A stretch of 64,000 nucleotides of DNA from NCBI GenBank assembly GCA_020726505.1, contig JAHLEZ010000017.1:62001-126000 (forward strand), written 5' to 3'. The position numbers were made by a program, and so were the translations under genes. The stretch's first letter is position 1. Each line of letters begins with the position of its first letter. Below the pieces are notes generated by a model that worked only from the letters and a program-made list of their open reading frames with translations, ran no database searches and was not told the origin of the DNA. Origin of the DNA: Leptodontidium sp. MPI-SDFR-AT-0119. Taxonomy: Eukaryota > Ascomycota > Leotiomycetes > Helotiales > Leptodontidiaceae. This document shows, in pieces, positions 12,155 through 24,327 of the stretch.

Positions 12155-13502
12155 TCACAGGCGTGCAAGAGGCCCATCAACCCTCGCGAGACCGATCGAA
12201 GCCTTGGAAATCTCCGAGACGGATTTACAGCCCGTTAGCATCATGCATCGTCGAAATTCGTCATACAGGATCTCGATGGCTTTCTCCACGCCCTTCTGGC
12301 CATCATACTGAGATGAGTCAGCTGGTTATCCATACTAAAACTCAAAAAGGCAGACATACCGCTAATCCCCAGATTGCAGGTCTGCCAATCCAGCAGCATT
12401 CAGCACCAAGGGCAATCGCCTTGAAGATATCCGCTCCGTTTCTGAACCCTCCATCTACATGCACTTTGATCTTCCCCGCCGCGGCCTCCACACACTCGGC
12501 TAGCACGTCAATAGTAGCCGGACTTCCATCCAGCTGTCTTCCTCCGTGATTGCTTACAATAACACCATCACACCCATACTCTCTCGCCAACAAAACATCC
12601 TCCGCGGTCAGCACGCCTTTGATATAAATCTGCATCTTTGTCCTCTCTCTCAACCACGGGATCTCCTCCGCCCAAGAATGACTATCCGAATTCAGTGTTA
12701 AAAAGCTAGAATCGTGCGTCTGCGCCTGCAATTGCTCCGTCGTCCTCTCAATCATGGGGAACTCCAACCCAGTAGGCGTACGGAAGTCGTTCCGCCACTC
12801 ATTATACCTCACTCCCAGCACAGGCGAATCGGCCGTCAGGAAAATAGCCACACATCCAGCTTTCTCAGCTCGTTTGATGATTCGTTCTTGCAGAGCACGA
12901 TCTTTCATAGTGTACAACTGCATCACGTACGTCATGGGACCAGTCTCCAACCCAGCACTCACGATCTCCTCAACGCTGTAATTCGCGAAACTCGAGATGC
13001 CCATGTGGATGTTCTTCACAGCGCAGGCGCGGCTGGTCGCTAATTCCCCCTCTGGGTGCGCCATACCTTGTAATCCTGCTGGCGAGATGCATAGTGGGAA
13101 GGCGATGGACTTTCCGAGCACTGTGGTTCGCGTGCTGGCTTGCGAGACGTTCTTTAGAACGCGTGGACGCATGCGATATTTGTCGAAGGCGCTACTGTTC
13201 TCGTGGAGGGTTTGTTGCGCTGTTGCGCCTGAGTTGAAGAATTCTGAGGGTTGGGCTGTGAGTTGAGGAATTGGATAAAGCGAGTAGAAAGAGATGGGGT
13301 GGGATGGGATGCGATTTGGGGACAAAGGTGTGTGAGTATGGACGAGAGAAGTTATGAGTTATGAGTGTTGAGTAATGAGTAATGAGTATTGAACAGTACC
13401 TCGTGCTGAAGTTGGCAGTTTCTTCGAGCCTGCATCTTGGAGATCGTCGATGCTGAGAATGACTTCCCCGCTCATACTCGCGATGACTGATTTCTCTCCC
13501 AT
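12155..13502 (-). CDS. FMN-dependent 2-hydroxyacid oxidase (glycolate/lactate oxidase type), probably peroxisomal
   Basis: Three exons on the minus strand: 13502-13400, 13243-12360 and 12307-12155, joined by GTACTG/CAG and GTATGT/CAG introns, give about 379 residues, the usual size for glycolate-oxidase enzymes. The family oxidises 2-hydroxyacids to 2-oxoacids with FMN. Visible motifs are LPTSAREFFNSGA near residue 30 (across the first splice), SPAGLQGMAHPEGE, YVMQLYTMKDR (active-site Tyr region), IYIKGVLTAED (FMN-contacting Lys near 243), SNHGGRQLDG (catalytic His near 267, substrate Arg three residues on) and VDGGFRNGADIFKAIALGA (phosphate loop). The last exon ends PLARL; ARL fits the PTS1 peroxisomal signal and supports the three-exon model. 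Substrate cannot be told from sequence. An alternative start is the second Met, ten codons in. Confidence 0.9.
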
Positions 13503-15258
13503 TGTGTTGGTGTTAAGTTTTCAAGCTCTTGGTCGTCTGGGGAAATTCTTCTTGGCATGTAGCTTGCTATGAAGGTCAAGCTGGATGGGCGTCTAAGTCT
13601 ATCGTTTTGTTTTTGAATGAGGGAGGAAGTGCAGGTTTTCTTGACCTAGAAAATGAAAAATGAGCGAGTGAAGGAGTAAGTGAGTCAGAAATCGACTGTG
13701 TCTCTAGTTCACTCATCTCATGTCACAACTGCTGCTGGACGAGGGTCGTGGTAACATGAGTCTAGATCTGGAAAGTGGGGGTTGACATGTGTCACGTGGT
13801 CACGCCCTTCTCCCATCACCCGCCGGTCGGTTCCTTCCTTGGTACTTGTGGTAGTCAATGTATCAATGTATTTAGAATTTCCGACAACCTCGTACGTTTG
13901 ATTATATATAATAAGGCCATGTACACAGTTACTGTTAGATGAAGAGAGGTCCTCGCCAAGCTTGTGCTGGAGTGAGTGATTGAGCTGGTGAGATTTTTGT
14001 GAGCGAAAAGTAAAGTCGGATATTCTAGATGTTTAGACATTCTAAATTATATAAACCGATTATCAGAGGGGGCCGAGTGGGAACCGATAATTATGTGCTC
14101 AGCGCCATACGAAGGTACCTCATCTGTGCGTCGTAGAGGAGTACCTGTCAAGAGAACGATGTATTCTTTGAGGTACCTAGGTACTTTGATCTCTGAAGAC
14201 TTGCTTGTGAGATGGTGATGTGGTTTAGAGTCCAGCGGAATGGGATTGACGGGGACATGTGTTCGAAATAAAGGACGGGGTATGAAGATTTTTGAGACTG
14301 AAATGAGAAGTGCCTCTGTGGATATGATATGTTATTCATACAGTGAGAGGTAAGTTTTGTGTCTCGAACTTTGAATAGAGAGGTTAAATAGGTGAATGGA
14401 AAACTGCGTTTTGCTACGTGCAACAAAAGAGAGTAGGTGGGGTGGAATAGGGGCTGAGTTGATGAAGGTTTATGGTGGCTGGGATATATTGAACTCACTT
14501 TCTAGGAGAGATAAAACTGAAAAGTCGATTATGAATGATTTAAGTCCGGTTTTGGTGGGGTTGAAGAATCAAACGCGGCATTAGGGCAGTCTATCTCTGG
14601 AATCAAATCTCTGCCGAAATAAATTACGTACGGATTTGGGCCGCACCTCAATGCGTAGGAAAAGTTCTTGCGAAAGAGAAAAAGTAGCGAAAAAGAAGAG
14701 CGGAGTTCACTGCCGAGTATGGTACGTCCGACAAGTTGGATCCGGAAACCCAAATGCCCTGGTGCAATGCAAACAAACTTTCTGCTTTCCTTTGCCTCCA
14801 GTTCTTAACCCTTCGTTCGGTGAGACACTGCCCACAGCTAATAATGGTCAAGCGAAGAAAGATACAGTAATTGGTGAATCAAGTGAGCCTCATCATATGG
14901 CGAATAACAGCTCCTCGTTTAGCTCCCTGCTAGCGTGGGAATTGTCTCACTGAACCGAAGGGATAGTGGCGCCACTTAAGAACGACAATCCATTTGCCTT
15001 CTGAATCTCGATCGCCTCTGAACTGGTTCTTCCTGCCTTACCTCATCATCCATCAGCTGCTTGTGGTGATATTTGATCCCAATCGTGTCTGGAAGCTCAA
15101 TCTCAGGCTCCCCTTACACCTACTCCCCACCCTTCATCACACGAACATACATCGTAAGCAAGCAAGCTCGTTGCGTTTTTACACCTACGCCTGACCCTGC
15201 TCCTTCTGTAAGATCCACCGAATTTCTTTCAGTCTAGTACAACAATAAGGCTTCGTCA
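13503..15258. other. Intergenic region between divergent genes
   Basis: About 1.75 kb holding the promoters of the oxidase (left) and the phosphotransferase-like gene (right). Short, AT-leaning frames on both strands have no supporting features. ATGAGT-type short repeats occur near 13350-13390. Nothing else is supported. Confidence 0.5.
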
Positions 15259-16244
15259 ATGGAGGTAAGTACTTAATTGCTTCATGCTCTTTAGTGCACA
15301 CTCATCTGACATGCAATGATCAGACCTCCCATACCACGAACTGGGCACCCGTACGGCTTCCTTATCTCAAACCCCCTTCACAAACCCCCGCTCCCCTGCC
15401 GATGGAGAATCACTTCTTGGAATCGACTGTGGTACTTCGCGATGATGCATCCTACCACCGGGTCGTTGTTGTTGGCCCGCACTTCATTGTCAAGCATGGG
15501 CATGGAGTGCGTGAGCGCGAAGGGCAGACCTTGCTGTTCCTCGAGAAGCACCTTGCAAGCTCCAGCTTCATCACAGTTCCAAAGCTATATGCCATGTATC
15601 GTATGCTATCGAACGGCCACTTGTGCCTGATCATGGAGCGATTGGATGGAGAATCACTCGAGACTATGTGGCCGGTGCTCGATAATGATGAAAAGTCTAC
15701 CGTTTGTGGCAAGTTAAAAGACGTCTTTGCTGCTATTTTCAGAATTCCTATGCCTTACCCCAACTTCTATGGAAGTGTGGAAAGAGGCCCTGTGCCACAC
15801 CATTTGTTCCATAGTGCCGACGGTGACAAAGCAATATGCGGGCCGTTTGGTTCGGAAAAGGAGTTCAATGCAGCACTAGTGAGGAGGCTAAGAGCAATTT
15901 GGGCGGCGAATGGGGAACACAGCTTCAAAGCAGACTTCTATGAACGGAATTTGAACGCCATATTGAAAGGGCATGAACCCAGGTTCTCCCATTCAGATCT
16001 CCAACCAAAGAATATTTTAGTACGCCGCGTACAGAGTCAAGCAGGCCTGGCTAGTGAGCGCTTCGAGGTTGCTCTGATTGATTGGGAGGAAGCGGGCTAG
16101 TACCCAAGTTACTGGGAATATTCCTCCGTTTTCGTTGCATTTCAGTGGGTTAACGACTGGCCAGAACGACTGGAGCAGATCGTAGACCCATGGCCCGGTG
16201 AAGCTGCGACCCTGAGAATGCTGTATCAAGATTTATGGTTTTGA
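15259..16244 (+). pseudogene. Aminoglycoside-phosphotransferase-fold kinase gene with an in-frame stop
   Basis: APH/choline-kinase-like family, common and poorly characterised in fungi. A two-codon first exon (ATG GAG, 15259-15264) is spliced by a 59-bp GTAAGT/CAG intron with a CTGAC branch site to 15324. The frame then reads FIVKHGHG (the Lys of the N-lobe), LIMERLDGESLETMW (hinge), FSHSDLQPKNILV (catalytic loop, Asp and Asn present) and ALIDWEEAG (metal-binding Asp). A TAG at 16098-16100 follows directly. In this family the next residues are usually W-Y-P-x-Y-W, and here the codons after the TAG read YPSYWEY and stay open to a TGA at 16242-16244. The stop therefore replaces the expected Trp (TGG to TAG) and would remove about 48 residues. 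Everything else looks intact, so the loss is recent, a sequencing error, or a strain allele. Confidence 0.8.
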
Positions 16245-17523
16245 TTAGGATCCCCCGAGTAATACTCACTCTCCTGCCCAAAGAGCTCGCTATTGGCTTT
16301 GCACTGGATTCGTTGGTTTTCACTGTCAATAAATACACTTCAAGGTTCTATACCTCCCTTTTGTTCCAACTTAGAGCTTCAGATAGAAAACAGAAAGCAG
16401 TACTGTATTTAATTTGGCCAATAACGACAGGCTATAGTTACGAAAGTCAAAGAAACGCCACAGTGTTAAGTTAGATACACAGTATTTGAAGTGAATAATT
16501 TTAGAAATTAATCTTACTGTACTGCTGCTGATCACTTTCTCTTCAAATTTTTATCAACCGGGTCTCACCAGATCCAAAGGAGCACTTTCATAATTAATCC
16601 ATGTAGTAGCCAAAACAAGACCAACAGATCTATCCGATTAGCGACGTCACAATGATGGAGAAGCGCGCGCACACCCTGCGTCGGCCTTTGTTTGGACTGG
16701 GAAGAATTTCCATTATAGATACTCCGTCGAACCCGGCCTTTGAGCAACGAACCCTCGACACGGTGGTATTATTAAACCTGTGAAAAGCTTCGTCAATTCC
16801 AAGGATATTTTTAGCCAGGCTCGCCAGGGCCGGATTTGTTGTGTTCCCAAATGGGTTTAGCGAGAGTAAGCGAGCCAAGGAATTAAGATTAACCACACTG
16901 GAATGGACTAACAACAAACCTCGGATGCTTACATCCTGTTGGCTACCCTGCTATTGACGAGCTGTCAGGACAATCCCCTTGCCGTGTATGTACCTGGGGA
17001 GGATCCCTTCTTTGTTTTGCGAGTCATATCATTACTTTTCTTGTTAAAGTTTACTTGAAGGATCGCGTGGCGCTCGATAGTTCGATTGAAGTGATCTTGG
17101 AGAGAAAAGATCGTCGGCTTAGGACCCCTTGAATTCGAAGCATGGGGTGCTAGTCAATGTAGTCGTCATAGCCGGCTTAGCAGCTTCAGCTCCCTAGGAA
17201 TGGCTCAGATCACACGACTTAACCTAGTTATGGCCTGTTAGGTCTTGATGTGCAGGAGATTGCCAGTGGCTTGCTAAGTTAGCAAATTGAGGTTGTCAAT
17301 TGCTGCCTTGAGACAGAGCACTGAAGATGCTAAATATCATTTGTTGGCTCGTGCTGGTGCACAATGGACTTGCTGTTCTGCGTAAAATTTCGTGCAGAGC
17401 AGTCACGCGTGTATGGCACATTGTTTGGTAATCATCTTTCTCAATAGTATCAATTCAAGTTAATACACCACTTCGATTACACCCCAAAAAAATAACATCC
17501 TTCTATCGACCTATCAAGCCTGA
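16245..17523. other. Intergenic region
   Basis: 1.3 kb without a supported gene. A minus-strand frame at 16630-16917 (SLARLLSLNPFGN, LASLAKNILGIDEAF) faintly resembles a 3'-5' exonuclease segment but has no flanking exons that I can find. Confidence 0.45.
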
Positions 17524-18343
17524 CTATGCCATAACCAGCCCCAGAATGGTAGACATCAAGACAGAAAGCCCAACTGCAAAGCCATTCCTTCCACCAGATG
17601 CAGCTCCAGTCGGCGTGGCACTCGGGGTACTGGTAGCTGATTGTTGTTGAACATTGTTTGCTGTGCTACTTCTGGCGGCTCCAGCACCATTTGCTCCTCC
17701 ATTGAATGTGACGGTGGAAAGAAACGATGAAGCTGTAGTTGCCGAGATTCCAATTCGCGGGGTAGAGGACGCTGTTGCAGTTGCTGGACCAGAAGTAACT
17801 GATCCCGCACCCTCTGAAGCTGCTGGTGAAGAAGCTGAACTTGTTGTCGTTATTGGATTTGAACCTCCATTGGCGCCAGGAACCGTTCCAGTATATGTTG
17901 CGTTGAATGACGATTGGATGGCGAGAATTTTGCTTGGAATCGGCGCGATGCTGTAGCTTAGGCTTTGGCAGGTCTCGATCTGGTCCTCAACAAGTCCCAC
18001 TGTGTACGTGAGGTTGTATGCTGCCTGGCACCAATTACACCTGGTTGTCTTTCAGTATCGTCTCAAGTTCTAGACAAGTCCGGACTTACGCTTGACTTAT
18101 GGATGTGTATCCACTTGTACAGACGCACTCATAATATGGGTTCAGGTCCTTGAAGTTGTCTTGCAAATCGCTGCATTGGTCGTATAATTCAGTTGCTTGG
18201 GTGCAAATGGAGTCATTGCTAAAACAGAACGATAGGTCTGTCTTGCGTTGACGAGCTTCTATGCTGTTGGGCTCATCCGCCCCGGCGAGTGGAGTCAAGA
18301 CAGCACAGATGGCAGTCAAAACGAGTGCTTTCGGAAGCTGCAT
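17524..18343 (-). CDS. Secreted GPI-anchored Cys/Ser-Thr-rich cell-surface protein
   Basis: Two exons, 18343-18090 and 18040-17524, joined by a 49-bp GTAAGT/CAG intron, give about 256 residues. Residues 1-22 form a signal peptide (MQLPKALVLTAICAVLTPLAG). A Cys-rich domain of about 80 residues follows, with pattern C-x6-C, later C, C-x-C and C-x2-C (CFSNDSICTQ, YECVCTSGY, ACNWCQAAY). Then comes a Ser/Thr/Ala-rich stalk suited to O-glycosylation, and a hydrophobic C-terminus (GFAVGLSVLMSTILGLVMA) after small residues (GAASGG), the classic GPI signal. The cysteine pattern differs from the eight-cysteine CFEM layout. Role is unknown; wall or surface location is inferred. It is divergent from the large membrane protein at 19068, sharing 724 bases. 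Confidence 0.85.
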
Positions 18344-19067
18344 TGTGGTTGTTCAAAAAATATACAAAAAGAAAGGACAATGTAGACGGGCCCTGCTGCT
18401 GCGGCAATTCTGAAGAGCGACACTTGAAGATAATTATATTCCGGTCGCAGAGGAAACAGATCAGCAATAGGCCTCTACTTTCCACATTTTGGTCGACTTA
18501 CTGGCAAGGCTATCTGCAAGAATGCCACTGCAGACGACTAAAGGTATCCTAGCACGTAGTAGTGTTTATGCTTAATTTCCGCCCAGGTGTCATTGGCAGT
18601 CGCGAGACTTGGCAGTTTATTTCAGGGAGTCGGGAAATCTTTGCCAAGGATAATCCTCGACGGCTGATTCAGCGCCCCTGTGCTTGATCTCTCTGTCCCG
18701 TGTCTCAAGCGAATCAACATTATGATAGAGCGCCACGCCAACGATCTTGCCCCTTAAAGTTGCGCTTATGGAGAAGTTTATGGCAAGATTGGGCACTCCC
18801 AGAGACGGAATGATTATGCCCGGCTTCCTCGACTTCAGCTCTCTTTGTTCGAAGGATGATCTTCTTGTCAGCATAGGCATGAATTTGGGCCGCTGATCGT
18901 GGTGGAGTTCAGTCGCTCCAAAGTGACACTACTGCAACTCACGACAGCGGAAGGAGTGACATTGGGTTATTATTACCGGACGCTTCCCAGGCCTCTAAAG
19001 TATTCGCTGAACGAAAACAGCTTCTTTCGTGGACCCTTTGAGGAATTGTTCCAAATCAAAACTCCAA
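18344..19067. promoter_or_regulatory. Divergent promoter of the GPI protein and the ectodomain membrane protein
   Basis: 724 bases between divergent start codons. A minus-strand frame at 18617-18880 has no recognisable feature. It is a likely shared regulatory region for two cell-surface genes. Confidence 0.45.
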
Positions 19068-22063
19068 ATGCCGGAAATCACGGTTGGATATGTGGCCGGT
19101 GCCATTGCTGCCGGCATTTTTCTTGGTAAGAAATCAAATTTTTTCTTACGCTAGGACGCTGGGAGTGCTAATCCGACCACCAAAGCTCGAATCTACGCAC
19201 CAAGTGTCTTGACTTTCATTTTATCGGCAATATTGCGAGACAAGAACAGCGCGGCAACATGGTAAGTTTTGAACAAGGTATGGAATGTACATTGCTGAAT
19301 GAATTCAAGGACCGTCGCTGCTTCAGCACTTCATCGATCGTACTGGCCAAGCCTACTCCAAGCAGATGATGCTAAGAACCACGGAGTTCGGAAAGACATT
19401 ATATTTCTCACGTACTTCATATCTTTCATGGGAGCTCTGATTGCTATTGCTGGAATTATCACTCCCTTGGGATTGTATGAGACCTTGGTTCCAACAGATA
19501 ACGTGCAAACGCCGTTCCAGTACCTCAAAGGTAGCCTTCACCTTGTCGAGAGGACCAGGGATGGAGCCGAAAAGCTCGTGGCTCCGGAATTCGTGGTTCC
19601 ATCTTGAACCAGTTGCTGATTGTTGACAGACTCATCACCCTTCGGGTACGGCACACCCCCTAGAAGCAATCTTACATTCAATCGGAAATGTGGAGACTTT
19701 GGTCCCCTTCCATGTCCATACTCGAACACGATCATTGTCAACGTATTTGATCAGTCTGGTAACGGTACGGTTGACATGCCGTACGGTTACAATGCATCGA
19801 TCCCGGACATCGTCACAGAGATCTACTCGAGCGGCGTAGGCAACAATACCACCATTTCCAACTACTTTGACATTCAGTACAGAAGATATCAGTCAACCGT
19901 AGATCCAACTGTCAACAACGGCTCGAAATTTCTCGTCGGTACCTATCGGCAAATGCAAAGTGTTGTGCTGAACGATGCGGTTCAGGCAGTTGAGGGTTTG
20001 ATTGTGGACACTGTCAACGGAGGCGTTGGATTCAGGAATCGTAAGTGACACCTATTGAATGTCATTAGTCATCTACCAAGCCTTTGAAAGATTACTTTGG
20101 CTTCTTGGATCCATGTCACGTAACTGTTTCTTTCATCATCTGACATTTCGTAATCTAGATACCGTGCCTCCAGGATTCAAATATGGCGCAAGTTGGGAGG
20201 AAGACATACTCTTCGTCGAACCTGAAACAGTCTGCGTTGACACAAATACGACTCTTGATTACAGGATTGCGGAATCTACCAACGTATCGGTGAATGTCCT
20301 AGATCTTGTCATCACCGATCGCGGAGGATTTGTCAACCTAAACAGGTCATACCCCTTGATCGACCTCTCCGACACACAGAAGAATTCGAAGATTTATGAG
20401 CGAGCGTGGAAAGCTGCTTGGATGACTAACTGGTATACGATGCTTTACTACGTAAGTATTTGCATTATCGATGTTGCTCGATCGCCGAGGGCCCCATTAG
20501 CTGTGGGCTCAAACCACGCTTACTGCCATTGAGGTACCAGCTAATGTGTCTAAACTCTACTAGAATATCACAAATGCGTACAATGAGACATCCGGACAGA
20601 AAGCACTGTCATATATGAACTCTAAAGTAGGAAAAACCTTTGCAGTCCCTTCCCTAAGCGATCATTCGTACTACGACTCTCTGGGTATGGACGGTTCATT
20701 CAACGAACATCTCAATTTAGGAAATGCCCTTGATGCTTCAGACTCCCCGAACGCTGATGCTAGGCCACCAAAATTTGGGACACAGGGAATCAAGAGTACC
20801 AACTTCTCTACCATAGGTAAGAAAAGCGATGGGCGACTTCAAGTCTCAATGACTAACTTCTTTCAAGCTCTCATATGCTCGGGATCTGGTGGCTCTGACT
20901 ACGCCAACATCACCAATACATATGTCAATTGCGGGCTGATGAGAGGTATTCCTAAACGGCAAGACGAGGGCCCAGAGATGACTTTCGACAGCAACAGTCG
21001 TTGGTCACAACCGATTTACGCATGTGCAAGCGCCGTGAAGGCTACCATTAAGACAGTGTCTTTCACCTACAACGGAACATCCGGGCTGCAAAGCCTCAAC
21101 ATCACCAGCCTGAAAGACAAAGAGTACCCAAACGAAGAAAGCAAACCACTTTGGGGAGTCGAGGATACCGGCAACGCATATTTCCAGTCCGAAGTGAAGC
21201 TCATCTGGGGTCTCGTGTCTGACGACTATGACAACAACCAGAACGTATCTGTCGTCCGGCAAAATTCTCTGTATCTCCCAGGATATAGAAATGGGTTTGG
21301 AGTGCTGTCAAGCCAGTTTGCACTTCAGAATCTGCCTGGGAGTGAGTTCTATCAAACCGCATTGTATGCTTCATATGATGTGGGAGGATCATCCACGCCT
21401 CCAATCGATTACAGCGGGGGAAATAACATGGCAATGTGGGCTCGATGGCGCAAACTCAGCTCTACTCCGGAAACTGCAGCTCTAATCCCTAACTTCATCT
21501 TTACGGACAGTGCGGCAGCAACGGTTGTCGGTACCAAGGGCGTTCTTGGCCCAGGAAACTCAGCACAGAGAAATCTCGTCGCTCTCCCTGTCACACCTAC
21601 AGAGCGAAAGATCCGCTACCGCTGGCCTTTTGCTATTCCTGCTCTCATCGTTGCTCTGTTTTTGATGGTCATGTCGATAGCCGGTATTTTGACATTGATC
21701 TTTGGCCACGGAAGTCTGTCTAAGATGCGCGCTCATCTCTACCAGAGTTCTACAGGACGAATCTTCACCACTTTCCTACACCCAGAGCAAGGAGGTCTGC
21801 GCATCCGATCTAAAGACTGGAGTAAGCGAATGGGCACCGCTATCGTGGATCTCTCTGGTGACTATCCCATGGGTGCAGGCCCTATGCAAGGACCAGAAAA
21901 GTATGACAGGGCTGGATCTGGGGAGGTCTCTGCTGAGGGAGAACAGTTCCTAGGTGGAGCGGGCCAGGCCAGCCCGAGGCAGGATTACGTGGGTGCTCCG
22001 GGCTTCAGTCAACCGCAGCCGTACACTGGTGTGCAATATGCTGTACCTCCTGCTGGAAAGTGA
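19068..22063 (+). CDS. Large N-glycosylated fungal membrane protein, function unknown
   Basis: Seven exons keep one frame: 19068-19125, 19186-19261, 19310-19530, 19630-20040, 20159-20451, 20564-20816 and 20868-22063, about 835 residues. All donors are GTAAG-like except GTAGCC for exon 3. Topology: a hydrophobic N-terminal segment (GYVAGAIAAGIFLARIYAPS), a membrane helix near residue 80 (FLTYFISFMGALIAIAGIIT), a roughly 550-residue ectodomain with many NxS/T sites and several cysteines, a C-terminal helix (FAIPALIVALFLMVMSIAGI) and a cytosolic tail rich in Gly/Pro/Gln. It resembles a widespread, unnamed Pezizomycotina family of 600-900-residue proteins with this topology. No enzyme motif is seen. 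A surface sensor or scaffold role is only a guess. The gene model is well supported, the function is not. Confidence 0.85.
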
Positions 22064-22277
22064 TTTGACCTTTTGGATTTCTGTTTACTAGAGATATTCT
22101 CTTGTTAGCTATGATGCCTTGTACATAGTTTGGGCTACATTGATCCAGTGTAAATACCACAGTGAATCTCGATTTTGCTCAAATTGCAGCTCGTTTTGGA
22201 CTAAACGACAACAATTATCAAGCAATATTGGAACGTGAGAAATGACCAACATAATATTACATTACAACTCAACACAA

Positions 22278-23488
22278 CTAGTCCAAAGACAACCGCCTAG
22301 GAACAGGAGGATTGTATGCCAACACACTCGGTTCATAAGACAACAAGCTCTCCTCCTTCTCATTCAAAATTAAATACATCTTCAACCCCTTCCCGAAATT
22401 ACAAAAGCAAATAACAGAGTTCATAATTGTGAAGAACAACAGAACTGCACTCGTGCACGCAAACAAAGTCAGCATGGTGAAGCCTGATTCGTACATGAAA
22501 TGGATATCCTTCCAGGTATACATGACAATCAGCTTGTAGATAGAATATCCCAATGCGGCACAGAGCATAGACTAGAGGACTTTAGGCCAACTCGGATTAC
22601 TGGGAAGAAATGGGTGGGGCTTACGGTGGTGAAGATTGTTCCTGCTCTGTTTTCGCGAGTTGTCCAGAAGTGAGATAGGATTAGTATCGCGAGGATCAGT
22701 GGGACAGCGCAGAGAGTGGTAATGAACTCGACACTGCCAACATCGAGAACTTGCGCTGTGAGTTGTGCAATGTACCCGATTACGAAGAAGAAATCGACTT
22801 TCAGCAGCAGGATGTAGACCTAAGGCAATCAGCTTCGGTCGATAACCAAAAGGGGAAGAGAATATGGGAATGGTAACCGACCTGATAAGTGAGAAACCTC
22901 CTTTTCATCCCCGAATCCCCCGCAATAGCTCTATAGATCTCCCACTCAAACTCGCCATGAATCTTCCACGCCAATCCGGCCATGAGCACCGTTAAGACAC
23001 CAACCACGACCGGCAACACAACTAGAACAGCCTTCACATCGCCCCACATGTCCATACTCAGATCGACGAGCGGTTGGTTCAACACATCGCGAGATCTCTC
23101 AATGCTCTGGATACTGGTGTGGATTTTCCCGGGCTGGATGGCCGTGTAGACTATGAGTCCGACATTCAGGATGCAGGAAATGATTATTTGAATGGAGCTG
23201 CGACGCCGAAGTCCATCATAGATGAATACGAGAGAGTAGAGGGATGCGAAGACCAGGAGGGTCAAGAAGGTGGGAATTGTCCGAGAAGCTGGGACTTGGA
23301 TTGCATTGGGTCTGAGGAAGGCTAGCCATTTCCCGAAGACGTAACTATTATCGTTGAGTTTACGGTTACTACTTTGGAGGATGTGTGGAGGTTTACCTTT
23401 CGAGAACCGTCACGACAGTTGATTGTACAATGGCAGCAATGAAGAATGCACGTGTACAGGTTGTCTGGGGCCAATGTGTAGGCTTCAT
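22278..23488 (-). CDS. UPF0658 Golgi apparatus multi-pass membrane protein
   Basis: Four exons on the minus strand: 23488-23397, 23344-22882, 22819-22625 and 22571-22278, about 347 residues. Introns have GTAAAC, GTCGGT and GTAAGC donors. The chain matches the UPF0658 family, placed in the Golgi in fission yeast. Typical patches are SLYSLVFIYDGLRRRSSIQI, IYTAIQPGKIH-like sequence, AWKIHGEFEWEIYRAIAGDS, KRRFLTYQVYILLLKVDFFF and SHFWTTRENRAGTIFTT, with about seven membrane helices. The C-terminus is short and cytosolic (SYEPSVLAYNPPVPRRLSLD). Function is unknown in the family. The gene is convergent with the ectodomain protein (214 bases between stops), and its promoter runs into the transposon beginning 257 bases upstream. 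Confidence 0.87.
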
Positions 23489-23744
23489 ATTCGACGCAGT
23501 AAACATCTTTAGAATCTAAACGAGGGACGAATAACGAGTGGGGAAATAATAAGCAATGAGGTGGACTGCACAGGTATTAGGTACTCGATATACGTGAAAT
23601 AGAGTCTTCAAGCAAAAATGAACAGCATGGCAGCTACCTACCTATCTCAACAGCACGGCGGGGACGACGTCAGCTTACCAAGATTTTCCAATGGTTTGAA
23701 GCTAGATATTGGGCTCCACATCGCTACCGGTTGGGGGCTTAGTA

Positions 23745-23780
23745 CGGAGATTCGTCTCAAAAGTCCCGGGATTACAGGGT
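23745..23780 (+). repeat. Left terminal inverted repeat of the Tc1/mariner element
   Basis: Starts CGGAGATTCGTCTC right after a TA and ends ATTACAGGGT. It pairs with the reverse complement of 26414-26449 at 35 of 36 positions. Confidence 0.92.
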
Positions 23781-24082
23781 CCATGTCCCCTATAGTGGAA
23801 ATTGGCCCTGTAACCACGCTTAAAAAAGATTAATCGTCATCGCCCCTGTAATCCAGTGACTTTACAGGGTAGGTTGCGCAACTTTAGAGGCACATTTTCA
23901 GGGGTTAAATCAATTAAATTTGAAGATATATTTAATCTATTTGCTCTAATATATAGAGACCTTCTCTTAGCCTTTCTTTCTTCCTTCTTTATACTCATTT
24001 CTACCTTTCAAACGAATAACTTCTTGTACATGAATTAGAATCCTCTCAATCTAAGCCTGAATCTTCTCTTACGGTATATCCT

Positions 24083-24327
24083 TGTTGGTCCACAGGTCCC
24101 TGCATGAGCATACTTTAGTCTGGAAGGGGGTGTGGGCCAGGATTAGGGGCCAGAGCCTAGCCGGACTAGTTTCGGAGGACATTCGATAGGGTTTCGTAGT
24201 ATTTAATCTAGCTTTCTTCGCACTCTCTTAAAAAATACACAGATTTTTCAACTATACATTATTTACTCTGTTGCCATACTAATATATCGATATATTACGT
24301 GGTACATAAACCGGTACTGCACTGACA
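24083..24327 (+). mobile_element. Solo LTR, copy 1
   Basis: A 245-bp repeat that begins TGTTGGTCCACAGGTCC and ends ACTGACA, so it has the TG...CA ends of a retrotransposon LTR. The five bases ATCCT are present directly before (24078-24082) and after (24328-24332), a perfect target duplication. A second copy lies 126 bases downstream. No internal retrotransposon domain is left. The TGTTGG start is common in Ty1/copia LTRs, but that assignment is tentative. Confidence 0.85.

Noticed and set aside
16630..16917. Minus-strand frame with faint 3'-5' exonuclease-like patches
   Set aside because: Only a short stretch resembles the fold, no neighbouring exons continue it, and key acidic residues are not visible.
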